Below, piece after piece: positions 26,064 to 34,933 of a stretch of 52,121 nt of DNA. Origin of the DNA: Gammaproteobacteria bacterium (GTDB lineage: Bacteria > Pseudomonadota > Gammaproteobacteria > DSM-16500); the NCBI GenBank assembly GCA_031291175.1, contig JARLJO010000013.1, forward strand, positions 1 to 52,121, given 5' to 3'. Position numbers and translations under genes: made by a program. The stretch's first letter is position 1. The number at the start of each line of letters is the position of its first letter. The notes under the pieces were generated by a model. The model saw only the letters and a list, made by a program, of their open reading frames with translations. It did not search any database and was not told the origin of the DNA.

Positions 26064-27044
26064 ATGCGTAAGATAATACTGCGTTCTATCTCAGTGCTAT
26101 TGCGCTATGGCATCGGGATAGGGCTTATTGCCTATTTATATAAAACAAAACAAATTGATTTCAAAGTATTGCAGACTATTGATATTCAAACTGCCTGCAT
26201 AGCGCTCATTTTGAGTTTTTCGCAATTATTTCTTTCGGCATGGCGGGTTAAGATGTTATTAGCTTCGCAGCAAATTTTTGTTGGTTTTTGGCGCTGTACT
26301 ATCTATAACGCTATAGGTATTTTTTATTCCACATTGCTTCCAGGAGCCATGTCTGGTGATGCACTGCGCGCGTACTATTTCTGGCAATGTAAACAAACGA
26401 GCAACTGTACTAAGTCCTCATTAATTGCGGCTTTAGTGACAGACAGGCTCATTGGAACAGTTGCATTGCTTTTTGTTGGTTTGGTTGCGGCTACTGTTTC
26501 TGCAAAAACGATGGGTCTGTCTAGCCAAAGTCTTATCCTGTTATGGGTGGCTTTTGTTGGTGGACTGGGTGTCTATTTACTCATTTGCAGGAGTCATCAA
26601 TATCGTTGGAAAACGACTGGTACGCGTTTTGCTTTTATTGCGGATGCCAGTAAACGGTTTTTAGCAGCACTTGATTTGAGCGCTTACCCTCCATTAGTGC
26701 TTTGGAGCAGTGTATTGTTTAGTGCACTCATTCAAATTTCATCTGTGCTCGTTATTTTCCTATTTGCGGTACGTTTAGGATCGGGTTTGGATTTTGGGCC
26801 AGTGATGGCGGTGTCCTCTATTGGTTTCTTGGTAAACGCTTTGCCCATTTCGCCCGGCGGATTAGGTGTAGGCGAGGGAAGTTTTGATTTTCTTTTTGGC
26901 ATGCTGGGTGGTAAGTATGGTAGTAATGTTTTTTTAATATCTAGAATCTTTCTGTTCGCACCAGCTATTTTGGGGGCGATTTTTGCGGTGCAGTTATTAG
27001 GTAGCAGAAGCAAAGCATCCCATCTTCAGCAGTCTGTCACCTGA
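26064..27044 (+). CDS. YbhN/UPF0104-family polytopic membrane protein
   Basis: A 326-residue protein with about eight hydrophobic segments, of the same family as 11840-12859. It has SAWRVKMLLASQ, the STLLPGAMSGDALRAYY motif and the C-terminal PISPGGLGVGEGSFDF. It is the last gene of the plus-strand diacetamido-uronate unit, 25 bases after wbpI, and ends seven bases from the convergent GNAT gene. A role in moving or transferring lipid-linked sugar is suspected for this family but not shown. The ribosome site is weak. Confidence 0.78.
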   Translation: MRKIILRSISVLLRYGIGIGLIAYLYKTKQIDFKVLQTIDIQTACIALILSFSQLFLSAWRVKMLLASQQIFVGFWRCTIYNAIGIFYSTLLPGAMSGDALRAYYFWQCKQTSNCTKSSLIAALVTDRLIGTVALLFVGLVAATVSAKTMGLSSQSLILLWVAFVGGLGVYLLICRSHQYRWKTTGTRFAFIADASKRFLAALDLSAYPPLVLWSSVLFSALIQISSVLVIFLFAVRLGSGLDFGPVMAVSSIGFLVNALPISPGGLGVGEGSFDFLFGMLGGKYGSNVFLISRIFLFAPAILGAIFAVQLLGSRSKASHLQQSVT

Positions 27045-27050
27045 TTTTCA

Positions 27051-27665
27051 TTATTCTATGGTCTCTGTCTGTTTGCATAAAATTTGAAAACACTGCTTTC
27101 CTCTATACTCGGTGCCTATGGCTGTAAATTGATTAGCGAGATAAAACTGGTTTGCTTTAAAAGAAGATGTTTTGACAAGACAAGTAGAAACATTCAATTT
27201 TTTGCTAAACTCTTTTAGACCTTGTGAAACTAAAATCGACCCTATGCCTTGGCCTTGAAATGCGGGTTCGGTGCCGATAAGATACAATTCAGCTTGGTTG
27301 TTCTTCAGTATATCTTCGTACCCGTGATGAAGTTGGACGCGGAATCCTTTTAAAACCACAAGGATGTCGACCAGCAAGCTGGGATTAAATAAGATGTTTT
27401 TTAAAACTGCGATTCCTATCGCAACTTTTTTCTGTAAAAGACGATGCGTAAATAGGGTGCTGTTGTTGGTATAAATAACAAATGAAGTAATTTTATTCTG
27501 TAACTCATAAACCATTAATAGAACATCACTAGATTGAAAGCAGAAAGGATAAAATACTTTTTTTAAAAAAGGTTTGCCCAGTTTAGCTAACAATCCGTCA
27601 CTTAATGTAGCCAAATGAATGTCAACTATACTATCAATATCGTTATAATCTGCTTGTCGCAACAT
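27051..27665 (-). CDS. GNAT-family N-acetyltransferase
   Basis: A 204-residue protein with the GNAT acetyl-CoA motif in GTEPAFQGQGIGSILVSQ (Q/R-x-x-G-x-G/A form) and a following strand ending NQFYLANQFTAIG. It probably acetylates an amino group, perhaps on an amino sugar. The frame is open to 27713, but ATG 27665 starts MLRQADYNDID, a normal GNAT beginning, and TTAGG lies seven bases upstream. It runs against the neighbouring plus-strand genes on both sides, so it has its own promoter, which I could not place. Confidence 0.82.
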   Translation of the reverse strand: MLRQADYNDIDSIVDIHLATLSDGLLAKLGKPFLKKVFYPFCFQSSDVLLMVYELQNKITSFVIYTNNSTLFTHRLLQKKVAIGIAVLKNILFNPSLLVDILVVLKGFRVQLHHGYEDILKNNQAELYLIGTEPAFQGQGIGSILVSQGLKEFSKKLNVSTCLVKTSSFKANQFYLANQFTAIGTEYRGKQCFQILCKQTETIE

Positions 27666-27748
27666 GTTATGCCTAAGAAATAAGAGTGTGAGGCTGCAAC
27701 ATTTTACCCTCATTCCATTTTATTGTGAACCGTTAGCTTTTATTGCCT

Positions 27749-27762
27749 AATCGGTAGCGATT
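27749..27762 (+). promoter_or_regulatory. ops-like element (CGGTAGCG in a small hairpin)
   Basis: aatcggtagcgatt contains CGGTAGCG, eight contiguous bases of the 12-base E. coli ops consensus (GGCGGTAGCGTG), and folds as aatcg/cgatt around GTAG. ops is read on the non-template strand, as here, in the leader of long polysaccharide operons. It lies about 85 bases before the GTG start at 27848, a reasonable leader position. Whether this organism has RfaH is unknown. Confidence 0.35.
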
Positions 27763-27847
27763 ATTGGAATTCTTTATAAGTCTTGATACAATGCCCTACC
27801 ATGGAATTCTGCAAAACCCACTGCGGTATATTAGGGAAGGAGAGAAA

Positions 27848-28915
27848 GTGATATCTCGTTTAGATTCTGACGCATCTGTTTCTATCGTTGTCCCTTGTTA
27901 CAATGAAGAAGATAATATTGAGCATACCTTACAAAATATTTCCAAATACATGACGGAACATTTTCCAAAGAAGAATTATGAACTGTTACCCATTAATGAT
28001 GGTAGCACTGACAAAACCGCAGAAATTATTCAAAAACTTTCTAATCAAATCACCCAAATTGTTCCTAGCTGTGGGTTTGAGAAAAATCGTGGACGTGGAT
28101 CCGCCATAAAGCATGGCATTAGTATTTCCAAAGGCGATTATGTCATATGCCTGGATGCAGACTTATCATACGACGTTGAACATATAGGTGAGATATTATC
28201 GGCTTTTGAGTTGGTGTCGTCCCCAGATGTTGTCGTAGTAAGTCCTTACATGCGAGGTGGTTCGGTGCAGGGCGTTCCGCTGATGCGTATTGCTTTATCC
28301 CGCATGGCCAATTGGGTATTAGCAGGTTCATTTCCCAATAAACTACATACCGTGACATGCATGGTAAGAGGGTATAGGGGTGAACTCGTACGAAATACCC
28401 CATTTTTTGAAGACAGTAAAGAATTGCATTTAGAAATGTTGAATAAGCTCGCTATTCAAGGCGCTAAAATTTTAGAAATACCAGGGAAATTGCACTGGAA
28501 AAAACAAAAGCAAGTGCCAAGACGTAAAACACCCTTAAAATTTGTTTCTTCAGCAAAGAAGCATTTGCTTTATGGTTTATTATTGAAGCCTACTCGCATT
28601 TTTCAGGCAACTTCATTATTTATTATTCTGTTGGCTTTCTATGAAAGTGCCATCATTTTACAAAGTACCTGGGCAAATTTTCAATGGAGTGATGGTTTTT
28701 TCCATTCTTTATGGTTGGCTTTAGCAAGTACTTATCAACATTCTCCCCATACCTTTCTGATTGCAGTACTGGCCTTCTTGCTTGGGGCACAGATGATCTT
28801 CTTTTTGATTTTATTTCAAGTACTTATGATGCAACATATTGAGTTAAAACAATTATTGTTGTTTCTGGGCAACAAGTCTTCGATTAAGAGCGAAAATGTG
28901 GGATTGAGCAATTGA
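27848..28915 (+). CDS. Glycosyltransferase family 2 with C-terminal membrane anchor
   Basis: A 355-residue GT-A enzyme. SIVVPCYNEEDNIEHTL, INDGSTDKT and CLDADLSYD are the nucleotide and metal motifs, and two hydrophobic segments near the C terminus anchor it in the inner membrane. It resembles polyprenyl-phosphate sugar transferases. The frame extends to TTG 27764, but GTG 27848 is preceded at five bases by AAGGAG, the best ribosome site nearby, and gives the short N terminus usual for the family. It heads the plus-strand unit to 37576. Confidence 0.84.
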   Translation: MISRLDSDASVSIVVPCYNEEDNIEHTLQNISKYMTEHFPKKNYELLPINDGSTDKTAEIIQKLSNQITQIVPSCGFEKNRGRGSAIKHGISISKGDYVICLDADLSYDVEHIGEILSAFELVSSPDVVVVSPYMRGGSVQGVPLMRIALSRMANWVLAGSFPNKLHTVTCMVRGYRGELVRNTPFFEDSKELHLEMLNKLAIQGAKILEIPGKLHWKKQKQVPRRKTPLKFVSSAKKHLLYGLLLKPTRIFQATSLFIILLAFYESAIILQSTWANFQWSDGFFHSLWLALASTYQHSPHTFLIAVLAFLLGAQMIFFLILFQVLMMQHIELKQLLLFLGNKSSIKSENVGLSN

Positions 28916-28972
28916 TTAATTGATATCTAGCCGTTATTATCCTGCAACCTGGGATGGTAAAAATGGATTCTT

Positions 28973-30805
28973 ATGTGCGGACTAGTTGGTGTGTATGGCC
29001 CTAATGCTTTTAAATACAAGCATCGTATTCATAGTGCTAATCAAGTCATAAAACACCGAGGCCCTGATGGCGATGGAGTTTATCAAAGCGATGATGAACT
29101 TTGCGTCATGGGTCATGTGCGTCTTGCTATACTTGACCTGAGTGAAGCGGCTGCACAGCCGATGAAAAAAGCAGGATCTGTACTTTCCTATAATGGTGAA
29201 ATTTATAACCATAGTTCATTACGACAATCCCTTGAGCAAAACAATTGGCACTTCACTAGTACATCCGATACCGAAACGCTATTGGCTGGGCTAAGTATTG
29301 AAGGAGTGGGTTTTTTAGAAAAAGCACGAGGTATGTTCGCTGGAGCTTGGTATCAGGAAGCAACTAAGACGCTGACGCTTTTTAGGGATCCTCTTGGCAT
29401 CAAGCCGTTGTATATTGCGAAGCTAGCTGACTCCACTATTGTTTTTGCCTCCGAAATTAAAGCTATTCTGGCAATTGATGATACATTTTCCTGTTCCGTT
29501 CAGACCGAAACATTACAGTGTTACTTAACTTACGAAAATTACCCCCAATCCAATACCATGATTCAGGGCATAGAGTGTTTATTGCCGGGAGAAGTGCGCT
29601 GTTATCAACAATCAACGCATACACAACACTATTTCAATCAACCTGAACCATTAAGCCCGCTCAATTTATCTTATCAAGAACTCGTGACACAAACCCGTGA
29701 TGTGATTGAGCGATCGGTTAAGAACCACTTATTAAGTGATGTGGGTATTGGTGTTTATTTATCAGGGGGAGTGGATAGCTCTCTGGTTGCCTGCATGGCT
29801 GCACGACACACTAGCGATTTAGCGAGTTATACCGGATATTTTGTGGATAGTGATTCTTACTATGACGAACGTAAATACAGCCGCTTAGTTGCTGAGCAAA
29901 TTGGTTCTCCATTAAATGAGATAGAAATCACCGCTAATGATTTTATCAGTCATTTCGATGCGATTATTTATCATCAAGGTCAACCCAGAATGGGCATGGG
30001 TGTTTTTTCCCAATATATGGTAGCCCGAATGGCGAGCCAGGAACGTAAGGTTTTTCTTGCTGGACATGGTGGTGATGAGCTCTTTGCAGGTTACCCATTA
30101 TTTAAGGCAGCTTGGTTGATGGAAAAGGGCTGGATCACTAAGAAATGCTGGTCAATTCTCTCAAAGATGAAGAAGAACGAATTGCCTTGGTTTGTTTATC
30201 TGTTCATGGCTAGGGCCATACAAAAAAAGACAGCGTTTGCACCATCCATTTTTACCAGCACGGCCTTAAGTAAAGAAGGCAATGGGTTATTCGATAGTTT
30301 TATGAGTCGCTCGAATAAACCTCTGGAAGCAATTCAAAACTATTATCAGACCATTTATCTTCCTGGACTTCTGTTAATAGAAGACACGCTTTCTATGGCT
30401 CATTCATTAGAAACACGATTACCACTTTGGGATTTGGATTTAATTCGTTGGGCGAATCGAATCAATATGCAAGATAAGATGCCATCCGGTCAGTTAAAAG
30501 GACTATTACGTCATGTTGCGAAAGGCGTTATTCCAGATGCATTACTATCTGCACCTAAGAGAGGATTTCCAACGCCGCTACGTAAATGGTTTCGAAAATC
30601 GTTGTTCACCTTTGCCAAAGAGCGCATTTTGTCAGAGTCGCCGTTTTTAGATGTGATAATGCCGCATAAAGAAAGAGAAAAATTATTATATTCACATCGC
30701 AAACAGCCATTACCTTTTGCTTTTGATGAAAGACGTGCGCATCGTTTATGGATGTTATTGTGTCTTGAGTCATGGTCCAGACAATATCGGATGACTATTG
30801 CATGA
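28973..30805 (+). CDS. asnB: Asparagine-synthetase-like glutamine amidotransferase
   Basis: A 610-residue class II glutamine amidotransferase. The N-terminal nucleophile Cys2 (MCGLVG) fixes the start. RGPDGDG, SYNGEIYN and the ATP-pyrophosphatase loop YLSGGVDSSL complete the two domains (glutaminase about 1-200, synthetase about 230-600). Inside polysaccharide loci such AsnB homologues amidate uronic acids to uronamides. That fits the diacetamido-uronate pathway at 19052-26038, but a housekeeping asparagine synthetase cannot be excluded by sequence. It overlaps the next gene by four bases. Confidence 0.9.
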   Translation: MCGLVGVYGPNAFKYKHRIHSANQVIKHRGPDGDGVYQSDDELCVMGHVRLAILDLSEAAAQPMKKAGSVLSYNGEIYNHSSLRQSLEQNNWHFTSTSDTETLLAGLSIEGVGFLEKARGMFAGAWYQEATKTLTLFRDPLGIKPLYIAKLADSTIVFASEIKAILAIDDTFSCSVQTETLQCYLTYENYPQSNTMIQGIECLLPGEVRCYQQSTHTQHYFNQPEPLSPLNLSYQELVTQTRDVIERSVKNHLLSDVGIGVYLSGGVDSSLVACMAARHTSDLASYTGYFVDSDSYYDERKYSRLVAEQIGSPLNEIEITANDFISHFDAIIYHQGQPRMGMGVFSQYMVARMASQERKVFLAGHGGDELFAGYPLFKAAWLMEKGWITKKCWSILSKMKKNELPWFVYLFMARAIQKKTAFAPSIFTSTALSKEGNGLFDSFMSRSNKPLEAIQNYYQTIYLPGLLLIEDTLSMAHSLETRLPLWDLDLIRWANRINMQDKMPSGQLKGLLRHVAKGVIPDALLSAPKRGFPTPLRKWFRKSLFTFAKERILSESPFLDVIMPHKEREKLLYSHRKQPLPFAFDERRAHRLWMLLCLESWSRQYRMTIA

Positions 30806-32118
30806 CAACGGCAACCTTATCTGAAGAAAAATCAAAATGGAATATTCGCAATGAAGTCATCACATTATTAAATCGTTATTGGAAAAATAATGAGAATGAT
30901 ATTGCCCGACTTGCCATTGTGGATACTGCTATTTTTCCTGATACTTTACCACCGCAGTTAACATTCATTGACTTACCCGAGTGGGCGTATGATTGCGGTG
31001 TAAAGGGACAAATACTCGTTCCTAAAGAATGGGAAAATACTTGGGATAAGGTTCCTTGGCTACACGTGGTTAACTGGATGGTTCACGCTTATCCAGAACG
31101 TAGCTGGGAAAAACGGTTTGGTTGTATTGACTCCTATTCTGTACGGTTAAAAAATTGGGATGACAGATTATGGCAGCATGCCTGGGTTAACCGCATCGCG
31201 CTTTTTTTAAGACGTTGGGCGTCCTATACGCAAAAGACAAATGAGGCGACATTGTTTGGCTCATTGCCAAAGCCAGAATTAATCCTGACTCATGATGTAG
31301 ACGCAATTAAAAAAACGGTAGCCATTCGATTTAAACAATCCATTTTTAATGGATTTAATGCGGTGAGATTAACGCGAAAAGGTCGCTTTGGCGAAGCATG
31401 GGGAAAGCTAGTCAACGCGTTTCGATTTTTGATATCGAATGATAATTACATGAATATTCCTCATCTTTTGCAGCTAGAAACCGCTTATAATGTACGCAGT
31501 ATTTTTCATTTTTATGCGGGTAAAACAGGCCTAAAAAGAAGCTTGGGCGAACAATTAATTGACCCAGGCTATAAGCTTACCGATAAAAAATTGCATAACG
31601 TTTTTGCTGATTTAATTCAAGGCGGCTGGGAAATTGGTTTACATCCTTCAGCATTCACTTGGGATAAGCCAGAAGATTTTTATTTTCAAAAAGAGAATCT
31701 TGAAAAAAACCTGGGTCTTCCAGTGACAAAGCTACGGCAGCACTGGTTACGCTTTTCCTGGGAAAAAACATGGGGTGCACAACAACGGGCTGGGTTCACT
31801 TCCGATAGTACCTTAGGATTTAATGACAGAAGTGGTTTCCGTAATTCAGCCGCTTTGCGAATGCCTGTGAAAGGAATCAGCGGAGTGAATTTTGAATCCG
31901 TTCCCATGTTTTTAATGGATTCACACTTATATGATTACACCATGGTAAAACCCACAGAACGCATTCAATTGATGAAGCACTGGTTGAAGGAACTTCACGA
32001 TGTATCAGGAGTCGGATCCGTTATTTGGCATACGCATGTGCTGGGTAAAGATTACCGCTGGGCTGATGGTTATGAAGCGTTGCTGAAGTATTGGATGGAA
32101 TTGAATCGACATGAATAA
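30802..32118 (+). CDS. Divergent polysaccharide deacetylase-like protein (CE4-type)
   Basis: A 438-residue protein. LTHDVD (H164, D165, D167) and WEIGLHPSAF (H281) resemble the metal-binding D-D and H-x-H motifs of NodB-type deacetylases. The N-terminal 150 residues form a separate domain without an assignment. I used ATG 30802, which overlaps the asnB stop (ATGA), rather than the upstream frame extension inside asnB. It may remove N-acetyl groups from the glycan or its lipid-linked precursor. There is no signal peptide, so a cytoplasmic location is likely. Confidence 0.75.
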   Translation: MTTATLSEEKSKWNIRNEVITLLNRYWKNNENDIARLAIVDTAIFPDTLPPQLTFIDLPEWAYDCGVKGQILVPKEWENTWDKVPWLHVVNWMVHAYPERSWEKRFGCIDSYSVRLKNWDDRLWQHAWVNRIALFLRRWASYTQKTNEATLFGSLPKPELILTHDVDAIKKTVAIRFKQSIFNGFNAVRLTRKGRFGEAWGKLVNAFRFLISNDNYMNIPHLLQLETAYNVRSIFHFYAGKTGLKRSLGEQLIDPGYKLTDKKLHNVFADLIQGGWEIGLHPSAFTWDKPEDFYFQKENLEKNLGLPVTKLRQHWLRFSWEKTWGAQQRAGFTSDSTLGFNDRSGFRNSAALRMPVKGISGVNFESVPMFLMDSHLYDYTMVKPTERIQLMKHWLKELHDVSGVGSVIWHTHVLGKDYRWADGYEALLKYWMELNRHE

Positions 32119-33670
32119 TGATAACCCGTATTTACAACAAATTAACAAAGTGCTTCCGCGGTTACTGGCTTTATATGATAGAAATACAGTGAGTACAACA
32201 CTAGGTTCTGGTGATCGCTTCTATTGGGCCTGGAAATTAATTGATTTTAATAATGCGACATTTCAAGGAGCAGTGCATGGTTTAGCACGCTTACTGCATT
32301 CTAATTTATTGAATCCTGAATTTAATCGAAAGCGAATCCTAAATCGTATCTTGCAAATGGCGTTATCCGTCAAAAATATACGCGATGCAAATGGTAGTGT
32401 ATGCGAAGCCTTTCCACATGAATCGTCATTCTGTGTAACTGCACTCGTGGCTTATGATTTATTAAGTGCGGTCGAATTGCTACAAAACATCATGGAAAGA
32501 CATGATCTGGATGCAATCATGAAAGTCATTCATCCTTTAATCCAATTTCTTTTAAAGCATGATGAACATCACGGCATTATCTCTAATCATCTCGCGACAG
32601 CCGTTGTGGCTTTGTATAAATACCATGCTATAACTGGACAAAATACCGATATTCGTGGCAAGTATTTTTTAGATAAAATTCTAATGAATCAATCTGAGGA
32701 AGGTTGGTATAAAGAATATGATGGAGCTGATCCGGGTTATCAATCACTATGCATGTATTATTTGGCTGATCTCCATAGACTACGTCCCGATCTAGGCCTG
32801 CTAGAATCTTTAAGAAAATCCGTTCGTTTTCTTTCACACTTTGCTCATCCCGATGGCTCGTTTGGCGGCGTTTATGGTAGCCGTAACACACGTTTTTATT
32901 ACCCCGCAGGGATGGAACTGTTACGTCACGAGATTGCAGAGGCAGCCAGTTTGGCGGATTTTATGCGTCAGTCTATTGCCATGCATACCACAGTCACCCT
33001 GGAAACCATGGATGAGCCAAATTTAATTCCTATGTTTAATGCCTATTGTATGGCAGCAGAGCTTTATAGTGTTGATCATGTGAGTCCAGAGCCTCTTCCA
33101 TGTCATAACGAATCGTTAGGGCAACTCCATTTTCCTAAAGCTGGCATGGTTATTTGCGGGAATGAATCGCATTATACTATTATTGCCACGCATAAAGGGG
33201 GAGTGTGTTATTCATTCCCTAAGAATAAAAATGTTAATGCCAAAATAGACACGGGTATTATTTATCAAGATGGTAAAGGAAAAATATATAGCAACCAAAC
33301 TTATCAGCCGAATAACAAAGTAGTCTTTAACAATAAAACCATTGAAATTACTGCCCAGCTTTCTCAAATCAATCAACCACTAGCCTCACCCATGAAGTTT
33401 GTTATATTAAGAGTTCTCGCTTTAACCATCATGCGCAATCAATTCGCTTTATCCGTTTTCAAAAAAATGCTTGTTCGACTACTGATAAATCGAAAGAAAA
33501 CATCTACCGTTGCACATGTAAGAAGAGTGCATCTGGGAGATGAAGTGGTGATTTCCGATGAAACCCATAACAAACCCAATCATTGGCTGAAATTAAATTC
33601 AGACATGCCTTTTAGCGTCATTCATATGGCAAGTCAGGGCTATTGGCAAAAACAGGATGATGTGTTGTGA
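32111..33670 (+). CDS. Predicted alpha/alpha-toroid polysaccharide-acting protein
   Basis: A 519-residue protein I cannot name firmly. Residues 1 to about 320 are helical with pairs such as GWYKEYDGADPGYQSLCMYYLADLHR and HPDGSFGGVYGSRNTRFYYPAGMELL, which recall alpha/alpha-toroid enzymes such as heparinase II/III and polysaccharide lyases. Residues 350-510 look beta-rich, as in the C-terminal sandwich of those enzymes. No signal peptide is visible. It overlaps both neighbours (deacetylase-like and DegT-like), so it probably acts in the same step of glycan modification. Heparinase-like activity is only a structural guess. Confidence 0.55.
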   Translation: MNNDNPYLQQINKVLPRLLALYDRNTVSTTLGSGDRFYWAWKLIDFNNATFQGAVHGLARLLHSNLLNPEFNRKRILNRILQMALSVKNIRDANGSVCEAFPHESSFCVTALVAYDLLSAVELLQNIMERHDLDAIMKVIHPLIQFLLKHDEHHGIISNHLATAVVALYKYHAITGQNTDIRGKYFLDKILMNQSEEGWYKEYDGADPGYQSLCMYYLADLHRLRPDLGLLESLRKSVRFLSHFAHPDGSFGGVYGSRNTRFYYPAGMELLRHEIAEAASLADFMRQSIAMHTTVTLETMDEPNLIPMFNAYCMAAELYSVDHVSPEPLPCHNESLGQLHFPKAGMVICGNESHYTIIATHKGGVCYSFPKNKNVNAKIDTGIIYQDGKGKIYSNQTYQPNNKVVFNNKTIEITAQLSQINQPLASPMKFVILRVLALTIMRNQFALSVFKKMLVRLLINRKKTSTVAHVRRVHLGDEVVISDETHNKPNHWLKLNSDMPFSVIHMASQGYWQKQDDVL

Positions 33671-34902
33671 TCCCACGATTAAAGCCTGATTTAACGCTAA
33701 AAGAAATACTAGCCTTATTTAAGTCAAATCGAAAAGATGATATCGAGCAATATGAACTGGCATTTGCCTCATTAATGGGGCAGTCACATGCAATCAATTT
33801 TCCTTATGGACGAACAGGATTAATTTTCTTATTAAAAGCCTTGGGTATTTTGAATCAAGAAATTATTTGTCCCGCTTATACTTGTGTTGTTGTACCCCAT
33901 GCAATTGTCAAAAGCGGAAATGAACCTGTATTTGTGGATAGCAGCGATTACGACTTTAATGCCGATTGGGACCAGATAGAACAGGCAACCACAGATAAAA
34001 CAGCGGCACTCATTGTCACCTCTATTTTTGGACATCCAGCCAACCTCGATAAATTGGCAGAATACAAAAAGCGTCATCCGTCCGTTATCATTCTTCAAGA
34101 TTGCGCGCATAGCTACGCGGCATCGTGGAATGGTATGTCGGTGCAGCGTGCGGGTGTAGCCGCCATATTTGGTAGCAACATTAGCAAAATCATTACCTCG
34201 ATCAATGGGGGCATGGTCACTACAGATGATGCTGAGCTAGCAAAAAAATTAATTCAATTAAGGCAAGAGCACGTCACTCCTCCGACATTGTTAAACGACA
34301 TAAAGCGGCGAGTGTATTTGTTTGCAGTATGGATTGCGTTTAGTGAGACAGTATATGGTTTTGTCAATGCGATGGAACGTGCAGGATTTTTAAATAAACT
34401 GACGCGTTATTATGACGAAAATCTCATTAATATGCCGAATGATTTTTTATTGGGAGCAACAGCGACCCAAGGACGTGTGGGAAAAATACAATGTCAACGT
34501 TACAATAAAATTATTGCTGATAGGCGCAAAATAGCAATCTATTACCATGACCATCTGCAGGGTATAGGCGATTTTATATTGCCTCCTATGATTACTGGTG
34601 CGACTTATTCTCATTATGTGATTCGAACAGCCCATCGCAATGAGTTGATGAGCTATGCGCTAAATCATGGTATCCAGTTGGGCCAATTAATAGAATATTG
34701 TATCCCAGAAATGGCAGCCTACAAGCATAGACCAGGTAGCCGCATACCTTGTCCTGTTGCTTCTTCGATGGCGCGTGAAACGATTAACTTGCCAATTTCC
34801 ATTGGTGGCTCTATTAAAAAAGCGGCCAAAATAGTGAAGGTATTAAAATCTTATGCATCCATTCAGGATGAAAAGTCTAATCCATGCTTGCAAGCCCAAT
34901 GA
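33667..34902 (+). CDS. DegT/DnrJ-family PLP aminotransferase-like protein
   Basis: A 411-residue PLP-fold protein with NFPYGRTGLIFLLKALG, PAYTCVVVPHAI, LQDCAHSYAA and GSNISKIITSINGG, where Lys174 is the expected Schiff-base Lys. It differs clearly from the WbpE-like protein at 21050, so it acts on another sugar nucleotide. The start is GTG, overlapping the upstream stop (GTGA), with AGGATG eight bases before it. It is the fifth gene of the GT2-AsnB-deacetylase-toroid unit. Confidence 0.84.
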   Translation: MIPRLKPDLTLKEILALFKSNRKDDIEQYELAFASLMGQSHAINFPYGRTGLIFLLKALGILNQEIICPAYTCVVVPHAIVKSGNEPVFVDSSDYDFNADWDQIEQATTDKTAALIVTSIFGHPANLDKLAEYKKRHPSVIILQDCAHSYAASWNGMSVQRAGVAAIFGSNISKIITSINGGMVTTDDAELAKKLIQLRQEHVTPPTLLNDIKRRVYLFAVWIAFSETVYGFVNAMERAGFLNKLTRYYDENLINMPNDFLLGATATQGRVGKIQCQRYNKIIADRRKIAIYYHDHLQGIGDFILPPMITGATYSHYVIRTAHRNELMSYALNHGIQLGQLIEYCIPEMAAYKHRPGSRIPCPVASSMARETINLPISIGGSIKKAAKIVKVLKSYASIQDEKSNPCLQAQ

Positions 34903-34933
34903 TTAAATTCTAATTGATATATGGAAATACAGA

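Noticed and set aside
27764..27847. Upstream TTG start for the GT2 gene
   Set aside because: It lies against the ops-like motif and lacks a ribosome site; GTG 27848 follows AAGGAG at five bases.
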